Below are positions 27,701 to 35,710 of a stretch of 64,000 nucleotides of DNA, in pieces (positions within the stretch are counted from its first letter, which is position 1; every line of letters starts with the position of its first letter). Origin of the DNA: Roseburia_C sp900315735 (GTDB lineage: Bacteria > Bacillota > Clostridia > Lachnospirales > Lachnospiraceae); assembly GCA_052118425.1 (NCBI GenBank), contig JBQKHF010000009.1; one strand, given 5' to 3'. The notes below the pieces were generated by a model. The model saw only the letters and a program-made list of their open reading frames with translations. It did not search any database and was not told the DNA's origin. The translations under genes were made by a program, and so were the position numbers.

Positions 27701-29010
27701 TTCTTGCCGCTATCCGTGTCAAAGAAAAACGTCAGGAAAAACGTACCATCGTTCCTGCTAACTTTAACCGTGTAGTATTTACCGAAGAAATGCGTGACAG
27801 TTACACGATTCTCTGTCCTCAGATGTCACCGATTCATTTTGAACTCTTAGAGCCTGCTTTCCAGGCTGCCGGATATCATCTGGTAGTACTTGACAATGAT
27901 AACCGTGACTCTGTAGATGTAGGATTAAAATATGTAAATAATGATGCCTGCTACCCTTCCCTTATGGTTGTCGGTCAGATTATGAGTGCTGTTATGTCCG
28001 GAAAATATGATATGACAAAGACTGCAATTTTAATCTCCCAGACCGGTGGTGGATGTCGTGCCAGCAACTATATCGGTTTCATCCGCCGTGCCTTAGAAAA
28101 AGCCGGCTATAAAGATGTTCCGGTTATTTCCATTAACTTAAGCGGCTTAGAGAAGAACCCTGGCTTTAAATTTACACCACAGCTTATCCAGCATGGTCTT
28201 TATGCCTTAGAGTTTGGCGATATTTTCATGCGCTGCCTCTACCGCACCAGACCTTATGAGGAAGTACCTGGTTCTGCCAATGCACTTCATGAGAAATGGA
28301 AGGAACGTGTCATTGCATTTATTTCCAAGAAGGGCTTTGTCTCCCACCGGAAATACAAGAAGATGTGCCGTGAAATCATCCGTGACTTCGACCGTCTTCC
28401 GATGAAGGACATCAAGAAACCTAAGGTTGGTGTTGTTGGTGAGATTCTGGTTAAATTCCTTCCAGCCGCAAATAATTATCTGGTAGACTTACTGGAATCT
28501 GAAGGTGCTGAGGCTGTTGTTCCTGATCTTACCGACTTCCTGCTCTACTGCTTCTATAACCAGAACTTTAAAGCAGAACACCTTGGCATGAGCAGGAAAT
28601 CCGCAAGAGTCTCAAACCTTGGTATCAAATTCTTCGAATGGCTCCGTTCCGCTGCCCGTGACGAATTTGAAAAGAGTGAACACTTTGATCCGCCTGCCCA
28701 TATTGAAACACTGGAAAAATATGCTTCTGAGATTGTATCCCAGGGTAACCAGACCGGTGAAGGATGGTTCTTAACCGGTGAAATGTTAGAGCTGATTCAT
28801 ACCGGAACCAATAATATTGTATGTACACAGCCATTTGCCTGTCTGCCAAACCATGTAGTTGGTAAAGGTGTTATCAAGAAACTGCGTCATCAGTATCCGC
28901 TTTCTAACATTGTGGCTATCGACTATGACCCGGGTGCCAGTGAAGTAAACCAGTTGAACCGTATCAAACTGATGCTCTCTACTGCCAACAAGAACCTTGC
29001 AAAGGATTGA
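24763..29010 (+). CDS. Giant acyl-CoA dehydratase activase / dehydratase-like fusion (tandem BadF/HgdC ATPase + DUF2229 region)
   Basis: A 1,415-residue cytoplasmic protein. Two tandem BadF/BadG/HgdC-type ATPase domains are visible: the first with GIDIGSTTVK, GICAGGTGSFIDQ and RCGVFAKTD, the second (from about 325) with GIDAGSTTTK, NEACSSGCGSF and GTRCTVFMNSK. Each keeps both cysteines that in HgdC hold the bridging [4Fe-4S] cluster. A dehydratase-like region follows with CQGCTNHCLLT (about 610), ESECYPAKLAHGH, NDACYPSLMVVGQ and TQPFACLPNHV. HgdC-type activases drive ATP-dependent one-electron transfer to 2-hydroxyacyl-CoA dehydratases or double-cubane proteins; this fused form has no assigned substrate. 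Start at the ATG after AGGGTG. Followed by a GT2 gene. Confidence 0.88.
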   Translation: MENKNLNKLGIDIGSTTVKIAVLGENNELLFADYERHFANIRETLTDLLKKAFDKLGNLKLAPMITGSGGLTLAKHLGIPFVQEVISVSTALQDYAPQTDVAIELGGEDAKIIYFEGGNVEQRMNGICAGGTGSFIDQMASLIQTDASGLNEYAKNYDAIYPIAARCGVFAKTDIQPLINEGATREDLSASIFQAVVNQTISGLACGKPIRGHVAFLGGPLHFLSELKEAFIRTLKLDDEHIIAPENSHLFASIGSALNYKEDVTYDLSDILDKLSSDIKMEFEVARMEPLFATQADYDAFTARHNGHNVKTADLSTYKGNCYLGIDAGSTTTKIALAGEDGSLLYSFYSSNNGSPLATAIKSIKEIYSLLPADAHIVHSCSTGYGEALLKAALMLDDGEVETVAHYYAAAFFDPDVDCILDIGGQDMKCIKIKNQTVDSVQLNEACSSGCGSFIETFAKSLNYSVQDFAKEALFAENPIDLGTRCTVFMNSKVKQAQKEGASVADISAGLAYSVIKNALFKVIKLSDAKDLGEHIVVQGGTFYNDAVLRSFEKISGCEAVRPDIAGIMGAFGAALIARERHEEGYQTSMLSIDEINALTFDTKLTRCQGCTNHCLLTINRFSGNRSYITGNRCERGLGKEKNKENIPNLFEYKNERLFAYPPLKKEEATRGTVGLPRVLNMYENYPFWATFFAALKFEVVLSPQSTRKIYELGIDSIPSESECYPAKLAHGHVSWLIQHQVDFIFYPCIPYERNEFPDSNNHYNCPIVTSYAENIKNNVDEITSGQVRFLNPFMAFTNLDVLTEQLVHTFTEEFSIPAEEIKAAAKTAWQELANAREDIKRKGEETLAYLKETGKRGIVLAGRPYHVDPEINHGIPELINSYGLAVLTEDSVAHLHEVERPLIVMDQWMYHSRLYAAANFVKTQDNLDLIQLNSFGCGLDAVTTDCVNDILSKSGKIYTCLKIDEVNNLGAARIRIRSLLAAIRVKEKRQEKRTIVPANFNRVVFTEEMRDSYTILCPQMSPIHFELLEPAFQAAGYHLVVLDNDNRDSVDVGLKYVNNDACYPSLMVVGQIMSAVMSGKYDMTKTAILISQTGGGCRASNYIGFIRRALEKAGYKDVPVISINLSGLEKNPGFKFTPQLIQHGLYALEFGDIFMRCLYRTRPYEEVPGSANALHEKWKERVIAFISKKGFVSHRKYKKMCREIIRDFDRLPMKDIKKPKVGVVGEILVKFLPAANNYLVDLLESEGAEAVVPDLTDFLLYCFYNQNFKAEHLGMSRKSARVSNLGIKFFEWLRSAARDEFEKSEHFDPPAHIETLEKYASEIVSQGNQTGEGWFLTGEMLELIHTGTNNIVCTQPFACLPNHVVGKGVIKKLRHQYPLSNIVAIDYDPGASEVNQLNRIKLMLSTANKNLAKD

Positions 29011-29017
29011 TTCTTTT

Positions 29018-29974
29018 ATGCAAACAATGACGATTATCGTACCCTGCTATAACGAGGAAGAAGCTCTTCCGTATTTTTACGAAGAGATTTCAAAAATCAG
29101 ACAACAGCTTACAGAGATTTCTCTTAAGCTGCTGTTTGTCAATGATGGCTCTAAGGACAATACCCTTGCCATCCTAAAAAAACTTGCTTCTTCCGACAAC
29201 AGTGTATATTATATTTCCTTTTCCCGTAATTTTGGAAAAGAAGCGGCTATTTATGCCGGTCTGAAAAATTCAACCAGTGATTATACTGCCATTATGGATG
29301 CAGATTTACAGGATCCGCCTTCCCTGCTTCCTTCGATGCTTCATGCCATCCGGGAAGAAGGCTATGATTCGGTTGCCACACGCCGGGTAAACCGCAAAGG
29401 AGAGCCGCCTATCCGCTCTTTCTTTGCCCGGATGTTCTATAAGCTTATCCGCAAAATGTCGGATACGGATATCGTAGATGGTGCCAGAGATTTCCGGTTG
29501 ATGAACCGTCCTTTTGTCGATGCACTGTTGGAATTAAATGAATACAACCGCTTTTCCAAGGGGTTATTCGGCTGGGTCGGTTTCCGTACCAAATGGATTG
29601 AATTCGAAAATACGGAACGGATTGCCGGAGAAACCAAATGGTCTTTCTTCCAGCTGGTCCGCTACTCCTTAGACGGAATGATATCCTTCTCTACGGCTCC
29701 GTTGAAGCTCGCATCCTTTACCGGAATGTTTATGTGTATCATTTCCTTCCTTGCGATTATCTTCATCATTGTAAGGCAGCTTTTATTCGGTGGTTCCGCT
29801 TTCGGCTGGCCGTCCATGGCTTGTATCGTTATCTTTATCGGCGGTATCCAGCTTCTGTGCATCGGAATCTTAGGTTCCTACCTTTCCCGCACTTATATGG
29901 AAGTCAAAAGACGACCGATTTATATCTGTCAGGAAAGCAATCTAAAGGCAGATAAAGCTGTTAAATCTGAATGA
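29018..29974 (+). CDS. GT2 glycosyltransferase, GtrB/DPM1-like
   Basis: A 318-residue membrane glycosyltransferase with an N-terminal GT-A domain (TIIVPCYNEEEALP, FVNDGSKDNT, and the metal-binding DADLQDPP near 98) and two C-terminal membrane helices (about 230-252 and 268-290). It is of the polyprenyl-phosphate glycosyltransferase kind, which loads glucose or a related sugar onto undecaprenyl phosphate for wall or teichoic-acid decoration. The start is the ATG seven bases after the activase stop, with AGGA inside that gene. Sugar and acceptor are unknown. No flippase or polymer transferase gene is adjacent. Confidence 0.9.
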   Translation: MQTMTIIVPCYNEEEALPYFYEEISKIRQQLTEISLKLLFVNDGSKDNTLAILKKLASSDNSVYYISFSRNFGKEAAIYAGLKNSTSDYTAIMDADLQDPPSLLPSMLHAIREEGYDSVATRRVNRKGEPPIRSFFARMFYKLIRKMSDTDIVDGARDFRLMNRPFVDALLELNEYNRFSKGLFGWVGFRTKWIEFENTERIAGETKWSFFQLVRYSLDGMISFSTAPLKLASFTGMFMCIISFLAIIFIIVRQLLFGGSAFGWPSMACIVIFIGGIQLLCIGILGSYLSRTYMEVKRRPIYICQESNLKADKAVKSE

Positions 29975-30010
29975 AAAAATTATAAAAAAGAAAGTTTATA
30001 AACTTTTAAG

Positions 30011-30053
30011 AAATCCGCAACTCCTTATAAATACTGGGGTTGCGGATTTTTGT
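30011..30053 (+). terminator. Rho-independent terminator after the glycosyltransferase gene
   Basis: A 14-bp stem (AAATCCGCAACTCC with GGGGTTGCGGATTT, one G-U pair, 11-nt loop) followed by TTTTTGTT. It ends exactly where the CIRCE element begins. Confidence 0.88.
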
Positions 30054-30079
30054 TAGCACTCTTTTCTAAAGAGTGCTAA
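30053..30079. promoter_or_regulatory. CIRCE operator (HrcA binding site) upstream of htpG
   Basis: TTAGCACTC, nine bases, GAGTGCTAA: a perfect match to the CIRCE consensus. It is the class I heat-shock operator bound by the HrcA repressor. It lies directly upstream of the htpG promoter, 111 bp before the start codon. Confidence 0.95.
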
Positions 30080-30086
30080 TTTTCTA

Positions 30087-30113
30087 TTGACTTTTAAATT
30101 TGCAAAGTATAAT
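30087..30113 (+). promoter_or_regulatory. htpG promoter and leader
   Basis: TTGACT and a perfect TATAAT, but with a short 15-bp spacer, begin seven bases after CIRCE. The predicted leader contains an 8-bp hairpin (TTTGTAGT with ACTACAAA) at 30127-30147 and a good AAAGGAG ribosome site. Confidence 0.55.
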
Positions 30114-30189
30114 ATTTCTATTAGGATTTGTAGTCTGACACTACAAAATAAAGTAAGAAGTTGCAAGAGAAAGAAAAGGAGTGTTTTAA

Positions 30190-32286
30190 ATGAGTAATAA
30201 ACATGGAAATTTATCAATTAGCAGCGATAACATTTTTCCGATTATAAAGAAATGGATGTATTCCGATCATGACATTTTCTATCGTGAACTGATTTCCAAT
30301 GGCTGTGATGCCATTACCAAATTAAAGAAGCTGGAAATGATGGGCGAATATACCCTTCCAGCCGATTATAAGCCTGAAATTCACGTTATTGTCAACCCGG
30401 ACGATAAAACCCTTACCTTCATCGATAACGGGCTTGGAATGACCGCTGATGAAGTGGAAGAATATATCAACCAGATTGCATTCTCCGGAGCTACCGATTT
30501 CCTGGAGAAATACAAAGATAAAGCCAATGAAGACCAGATTATCGGTCATTTCGGACTGGGCTTCTATTCCGCTTTCATGGTTGCAGATGAGGTTCACATC
30601 GATACCCTCTCTTATAAAGATGGCGCTACTGCCGTTCACTGGGAATGCGATGGCGGCACAGAATTCGATATGAAGGACAGTGACCGTACCGAAGTCGGAA
30701 CCAAGATTACTCTTTTCTTAAATGAGGATGCTTTGGAATTTGCCAACGAATATCGTGCAAGAGAAGTCATTGAGAAGTACTGCTCTTTCATGCCGGTGCC
30801 AATCTATCTGACCAAGGCAAATGCTGAGCCACAGTACGAGACCATCAAACCGGAAGACAAATTAGATACCGATACCGTCATTGAAACAATCGTTGAAGAA
30901 GCCAAGACAGAAGAAAAAGAAAACGAGAATGGTGAAAAAGAAGTCGTAGAAGTATCTCCAAGAACTGAGAAACTTAAGATTTTAAAACGTCCGGTTCCAT
31001 TGAATGATACGAACCCACTGTGGACCAAGACTCCGAGCGAATGTACCGATGAAGAATACAAAGCTTTCTACCGTAAAGTATTTATGGATTATAAAGAGCC
31101 TTTATTCTGGATTCATCTGAATATGGACTATCCGTTTAACTTAAAAGGTATTCTGTACTTCCCGAAGATTAATACGGAATACGATTCCATCGAAGGAACC
31201 ATTAAATTATATAATAACCAGGTATTTATCGCAGACAACATTAAGGAAGTCATTCCGGAATTCTTAATGCTCTTAAAGGGTGTAATTGACTGTCCTGACC
31301 TTCCGCTTAACGTTTCCCGTAGTGCACTGCAGAACGATGGCTTCGTAAAGAAGATTTCCGATTATATCAGCAAGAAAGTTGCAGATAAATTAATCGGTAT
31401 GTGCAAGACTGAAAAAGAAAGCTACGAAAAATACTGGGATGACATCAGCCCGTTTATCAAATTCGGCTGCTTAAAAGATACCAAGTTCTGTGACAAGATG
31501 AATGATTACATCCTCTTTAAGAACTTAGATGATAAATATCTCACTCTTCCGGAACTTTTGAAAGAAGACGAAAAAGCAGAGGAAAATACCGAAGATACAA
31601 AGGCAGAAGATACCGCTTCTGACAATGCTTCTGATACTGATAAGACCACTGATACTGCTTCTGACGAAGAAAAGGATGAAAGAAAACCGATTTATTATGT
31701 TACCGATCCGGTTCAGCAGGGACAGTATATCAAGATGTTCAAGGAACAGGGCATGGATGCCGTTATCTTAAATCACAATATCGATACCTCCTTCATCAGC
31801 CAGTTAGAGCAGCGTAATGAGAAATTCAAGTTCATGCGAATCGACGCAGACCTTACCGATTCTTTGAAAGAGGAAAATGCTGAGGATGCCAAAGAGGCAG
31901 AAGAAACCCTGTCCAAAGTATTCAAAGATACCTTAAAGAATGATAAGCTTACGATTAAAGCTGCCAAACTGAAAAATGCCGATATTGCTTCTGTTATTAC
32001 TCTCTCCGAGGAAGGCAGACGTATGCAGGATATGATGAAAATGTATGCCATGAACGGCATGGGTGGTATGGATACTTCCATGTTTGCGGCAGACCAGACA
32101 CTGACCTTAAATACCAGTCATCCTCTGGTTCAGTACATCTTAAATCACAAAGACTCCGAGCATGTGCCGATGTTCTGTCAGCAGCTTTACGATTTAGCTG
32201 TTTTAAGCAACCAGCCTTTATCCGTAGATGCTATGACAAAATTCATCCAGCGAAGCAACGACATCATGATGCTGCTGGCAAAATAA
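30190..32286 (+). CDS. htpG: Molecular chaperone HtpG (Hsp90)
   Basis: Dimeric ATP-dependent chaperone. The N-terminal GHKL ATPase shows YRELISNGCDA (catalytic Glu near 33), FIDNGLGM and GHFGLGFYSAFM; the middle domain has PLFWIHLNMDYPFNLKG and LPLNVSRSALQND; the C-terminal dimer domain follows. At 698 residues it is longer than the usual 620-640 because of two acidic low-complexity inserts, at about 227-259 and 459-499 (the second is a D/T/A/S-rich run). These sit at the N-M linker and in the middle-to-C-terminal region. The gene has its own CIRCE-controlled promoter and terminator. Confidence 0.96.
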   Translation: MSNKHGNLSISSDNIFPIIKKWMYSDHDIFYRELISNGCDAITKLKKLEMMGEYTLPADYKPEIHVIVNPDDKTLTFIDNGLGMTADEVEEYINQIAFSGATDFLEKYKDKANEDQIIGHFGLGFYSAFMVADEVHIDTLSYKDGATAVHWECDGGTEFDMKDSDRTEVGTKITLFLNEDALEFANEYRAREVIEKYCSFMPVPIYLTKANAEPQYETIKPEDKLDTDTVIETIVEEAKTEEKENENGEKEVVEVSPRTEKLKILKRPVPLNDTNPLWTKTPSECTDEEYKAFYRKVFMDYKEPLFWIHLNMDYPFNLKGILYFPKINTEYDSIEGTIKLYNNQVFIADNIKEVIPEFLMLLKGVIDCPDLPLNVSRSALQNDGFVKKISDYISKKVADKLIGMCKTEKESYEKYWDDISPFIKFGCLKDTKFCDKMNDYILFKNLDDKYLTLPELLKEDEKAEENTEDTKAEDTASDNASDTDKTTDTASDEEKDERKPIYYVTDPVQQGQYIKMFKEQGMDAVILNHNIDTSFISQLEQRNEKFKFMRIDADLTDSLKEENAEDAKEAEETLSKVFKDTLKNDKLTIKAAKLKNADIASVITLSEEGRRMQDMMKMYAMNGMGGMDTSMFAADQTLTLNTSHPLVQYILNHKDSEHVPMFCQQLYDLAVLSNQPLSVDAMTKFIQRSNDIMMLLAK

Positions 32287-32303
32287 AATTTCAAAAAAGA
32301 CCA

Positions 32304-32337
32304 AAAAGGGAATCTGATTGTATCAGATTCCCTTTTA
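32304..32337. terminator. Bidirectional terminator between htpG and the parvulin lipoprotein gene
   Basis: A perfect 15-bp stem (AAAAGGGAATCTGAT with ATCAGATTCCCTTTT) with a 3-nt loop, T-rich on both strands. It serves the convergent htpG and parvulin-lipoprotein genes. Confidence 0.88.
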
Positions 32338-32342
32338 AAGTT

Positions 32343-33332
32343 CTACTCTTCCAACTGGTAATATTTATCCAGCACTTCAAAAAAGCTGTTGGTGGTTATG
32401 GTTCCATCTGTCTTAAGTTCCAGCTCATCCCAGACTTTTTCGTTGAGGCTTGAGGATAATCCTGCCACAAAAGCGTCATATTCGTCATTAAAGGCTTCTT
32501 TCTCACGCTTCTTAACAATCTTAGCCTTGTTTGCATCTGTCAGCTCCTGATTGAATTTATTGATGCACTTGATAAAATAATAGCCGTCATCTGTTGCAAT
32601 GCTTCCTGATATCTCATCATCATTTAAGTTAAATGCAATATCCTCTACTTCCTTTGGCATTTCATCTCTTCCAAAGGTAATGTCAATCTGGGCAGCCTCA
32701 TTATAATCTGCTGCTACCGTCCGGAAATCCTCACCATTTGCCAGTCTGGATGCCACCTCTCCTGCACGGCTCTGATCCTTTACATAAATCTGCTGTGCTT
32801 CCATGACTCTTGCTTCATCATCACTGACTTCTTCATTGACACCGGTTGTTAAAGAAGTATACACCTTGCTTGCCAGTGCGTAGTTCTCGTAGAGCTTCTC
32901 TATGGTTGCCTCACTGACATCCATATAGTTCTTTTCCTCTTCACTCAATGATTCATAATATTCTTTTGCAGCCAGCTTCAGATTGGTCTTTTCATCCTTA
33001 TTTAAGGTAATTTCTTTCTGTTCCGCCAGCTGATCCATACAGATTACCCGGGTCATCTCTGACAGTGTCACATCTTTCACATACTGCTCTAGATCATCTG
33101 TCTGATACTGCTGCTCCCACAAATCGATTCCATAAACATTTCCATAGAGATTCTGGTAGTTACAAAGATATACCTTGGCTTCTGCCAAAGATACCTTTTC
33201 ATGCTCTATCTTAAAAACTTCATTGGAGGATAAGCCTGTTGTAAATACAATGTCTGTTTTTCCAAGACTGCATCCTCCAAGTAATACAGAAATGCTTAAG
33301 ACCACTGCGGCAATTTTACTCTTTCGTCCCAT
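32343..33332 (-). CDS. Peptidyl-prolyl isomerase lipoprotein (PrsA/SurA-like)
   Basis: A 329-residue secreted lipoprotein: signal peptide with lipobox SVLLGGC near residue 21, a helical SurA-like N-terminal chaperone region (about 40-165), and a parvulin domain (about 178-275; VMEAQQIYVKDQ, ANGEDFRTVAADYN, TDDGYYFIKC). The parvulin region has diverged, and I cannot confirm all catalytic residues. Likely an extracytoplasmic folding factor. Last gene of the maf-small acidic protein-flavoprotein run. Confidence 0.82.
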   Translation of the reverse strand: MGRKSKIAAVVLSISVLLGGCSLGKTDIVFTTGLSSNEVFKIEHEKVSLAEAKVYLCNYQNLYGNVYGIDLWEQQYQTDDLEQYVKDVTLSEMTRVICMDQLAEQKEITLNKDEKTNLKLAAKEYYESLSEEEKNYMDVSEATIEKLYENYALASKVYTSLTTGVNEEVSDDEARVMEAQQIYVKDQSRAGEVASRLANGEDFRTVAADYNEAAQIDITFGRDEMPKEVEDIAFNLNDDEISGSIATDDGYYFIKCINKFNQELTDANKAKIVKKREKEAFNDEYDAFVAGLSSSLNEKVWDELELKTDGTITTNSFFEVLDKYYQLEE

Positions 33333-33380
33333 GCATTTTCTTCCTTTTCTTATCCGAAAAAATAGCTCTTTGGTATGTTA

Positions 33381-34784
33381 CTATGCTTCAAGACTCTTTA
33401 ATATACTTCTTGCCACGCTGATTCCGTTCGCAGATGCCTGCTGTAATCCTCTGGTTACGCTTGCACCATCACCAATGGCACGCAGACCTTTAATACTGGT
33501 TTCGAAATCTTTGTTGACAACAACTTTATTGGAATAGAATTTTACTTCTACACCATAAAGCAATGTTTCATCACTGGCAATACCAGGTGTAACTTTATCC
33601 AGTGCTTCTAACATTTCTTCAATATCTACCATAATACGATGTGGGAATACCAGTGATAAATCTCCCGGTACTGCATCCTTTAAGGTCGGAATCAGATTGT
33701 TTCTTGCCAGACGCTCTTCTGTGGTTCTTCTGCCTCGCTTAAAGTCACCAAATGTCTGTACCAAAATTTTGCCATCACAAAGCATGTTGGAAAGCTGTGC
33801 AATCTGTTTACCATACTCAATCGGAGTCTTAAATGGCTTGGTAAAGTTCTTGGATACCAGCAATGCAAAGTTGGTATTATTGGTTTTCATATCCTTGGAC
33901 TTATATGCATGTCCATTTACAACTGCAAGTCCGTCATCATAATATTCCGTTGCCACTTCACCGGATGGATTGGTACAGAAAGTACGCACTTTATCATCAA
34001 AAGTTGGTGTATGATAAACCAGTTTGGCTTCATAAAGGTTGGTATTTAAGAAATCCATAACCTCATCACGCACTTCGACACGGACACCGATATCAACCGT
34101 ACCTACCTTGGTCTCAATCTCTTTTTCCTTACAGATATGTGAGAACCAGTCTGCGCCTTCACGTCCTACTGCGGAAATGATTTCTTTCGCATAATATGTA
34201 TCTCCCTTTTCTGTTACAACACCGGTTACGGCATTATCCTCTACCAGAATATTTGCTACCATGGTATTAAACAAAATCTCCACGCCAAGGTCTAATAAGT
34301 GCTTCTGCAGACGTGCATAAATCTTATATCCTTCTTCTGTTCCAAGGTGACGAATCGGACACTCGATTAATTTTAAGTTGGCATTGATTGCTTTTCTACG
34401 AATCTCGCGGATTTCTTTTTCTTTATCCACACCATAAACATTTGTGTCTGCACCGAATTTCAGATAAATGTCATCGGATTCTTTTATTAAGGATAATGCT
34501 TCTTCATATCCTAAGATTTCCGGCAGATTGCCACCTACATCCGGTGATAATGATAATTTACCATCAGAGAATGCACCTGCTCCGGCAAATCCCGTTGTAA
34601 TCGAACATGGCTGACATCCTACACAGACTTTTGTCTTACGCTTCGGGCACTGACGTTTCTCAATGCTTCTTCCTTTTTCAATCATGAGAACCTTTAAATC
34701 CGGTCTCTTTTCCTTTAATTCATAGGCACAGAAAATTCCGGACGGACCTGCACCGATAATAATTACATCATAGTTATTGCTCAT
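33381..34784 (-). CDS. FAD-dependent dehydrogenase of the COG2509 type
   Basis: A 467-residue flavoprotein with an N-terminal Rossmann motif (IIIGAGPSGIFCAYEL), a cysteine-rich block (KRQCPKRKTKVCVGCQPCS, about 48-66) followed by GFAGAGAFSDGKLSLS, and a C-terminal FAD motif (RAIGDGASVTRGLQQA). This combination is typical of the uncharacterised COG2509 dehydrogenases, which are widespread in Clostridia. Electron donor and substrate are unknown. It is 18 bp downstream of a small acidic protein gene that may be its partner. Confidence 0.88.
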   Translation of the reverse strand: MSNNYDVIIIGAGPSGIFCAYELKEKRPDLKVLMIEKGRSIEKRQCPKRKTKVCVGCQPCSITTGFAGAGAFSDGKLSLSPDVGGNLPEILGYEEALSLIKESDDIYLKFGADTNVYGVDKEKEIREIRRKAINANLKLIECPIRHLGTEEGYKIYARLQKHLLDLGVEILFNTMVANILVEDNAVTGVVTEKGDTYYAKEIISAVGREGADWFSHICKEKEIETKVGTVDIGVRVEVRDEVMDFLNTNLYEAKLVYHTPTFDDKVRTFCTNPSGEVATEYYDDGLAVVNGHAYKSKDMKTNNTNFALLVSKNFTKPFKTPIEYGKQIAQLSNMLCDGKILVQTFGDFKRGRRTTEERLARNNLIPTLKDAVPGDLSLVFPHRIMVDIEEMLEALDKVTPGIASDETLLYGVEVKFYSNKVVVNKDFETSIKGLRAIGDGASVTRGLQQASANGISVARSILKSLEA

Positions 34785-34802
34785 ATTTTATACCCCTTTC
34801 GT

Positions 34803-35063
34803 TTACGCTTCTACCACCAGATATCTACCATCCGGCAGTGAAAATACTTCTTCTGCTTCTTCAATTTCCTGATTACTCATTCCGGATACATCCGCACCGC
34901 TTTCATCTAAGAACTGTTTTACTTCTTTGATGCTGTCACAGATAACTGCCATGCAGTCCTCTAAAAATGCCTCTGCCTCCTCTAAGCTTTCTGCCACATT
35001 TTCATCAAATAACTGTGACTGATGCTCTAAAAAGTAATTCAGACATACCTCATCGTATTCCAT
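34803..35063 (-). CDS. Small acidic protein of unknown function
   Basis: An 86-residue, strongly acidic (E/D-rich) predicted helical protein with no membrane segment and two cysteines (DCMAVICDS). GGAG precedes the ATG. It lies between maf and the COG2509 flavoprotein with gaps of 17-18 bp. I do not recognise a family with confidence; position suggests an accessory to one of its neighbours. Confidence 0.65.
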   Translation of the reverse strand: MEYDEVCLNYFLEHQSQLFDENVAESLEEAEAFLEDCMAVICDSIKEVKQFLDESGADVSGMSNQEIEEAEEVFSLPDGRYLVVEA

Positions 35064-35080
35064 TTATCTCTCCTCCTGTC

Positions 35081-35686
35081 TTAAGAAAATTTATACACAT
35101 CAATACCTAATTGTTTTAACTCCTGATAAATCCGGGCAATCGGAAGACCTACTACATTATTGTAATCACCATCGATTTTTTCGATAAATGCTGCCGCTTT
35201 TCCCTGTATTCCGTATGCACCTGCTTTATCCATCGGTTCCCCGGTGTCTATATAGCGGTTCAGTTCCTCATCTGTAACCGGATACATGGTAACTTTCGTA
35301 CATTCAAAAAAGCTGTACTGTACCTTTTTCCCATTTTCCCGCATCCAGAGTGACACTCCGGTATAGACTTCATGGGTACTGCCGGAAAGTCCCTTTAGCA
35401 TTGCAAATGCATCCTCCCGGTTCTTCGGTTTGCCCAGCACTTTGCCATCCTTTACCACAACGGTATCTGCACCGATTACCAGGCTGTCCTGCTCTCCTAC
35501 TTTGGCTTCTATCATCTTCTCATAAATCTCTCCCGCTTTCTGCTTTGCCAGATTCATGACAATCTCAGAAGGCGTATCTCCCACCTGCTTTTCTTCTCCC
35601 TGTGCCGGAAATACCAGAAAGGTAAGTCCAAGCTGCTCTAAGAGTTCTTTTCTTCGTGGGGAAGCTGATGCTAAAATTATTTTCAC
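35081..35686 (-). CDS. maf: Maf-family nucleotide pyrophosphatase
   Basis: A house-cleaning NTP pyrophosphatase (dTTP/UTP type or modified nucleotides) linked to septum formation in Bacillus. Start placed at a GTG eight bases after AAGGAG, giving 201 residues beginning with KIILASASPRRKELL, the family N-terminus. The frame is open for another 108 codons upstream, but that is the palindromic element described below and does not resemble Maf. Other conserved blocks are VIGADTVV (about 73), GKPKNREDAFAML and KAGAYGIQGKAA. Confidence 0.93.
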   Translation of the reverse strand: MKIILASASPRRKELLEQLGLTFLVFPAQGEEKQVGDTPSEIVMNLAKQKAGEIYEKMIEAKVGEQDSLVIGADTVVVKDGKVLGKPKNREDAFAMLKGLSGSTHEVYTGVSLWMRENGKKVQYSFFECTKVTMYPVTDEELNRYIDTGEPMDKAGAYGIQGKAAAFIEKIDGDYNNVVGLPIARIYQELKQLGIDVYKFS

Positions 35687-35710
35687 GTTTTTTCTCCTTA
35701 CGTTCCGGTA

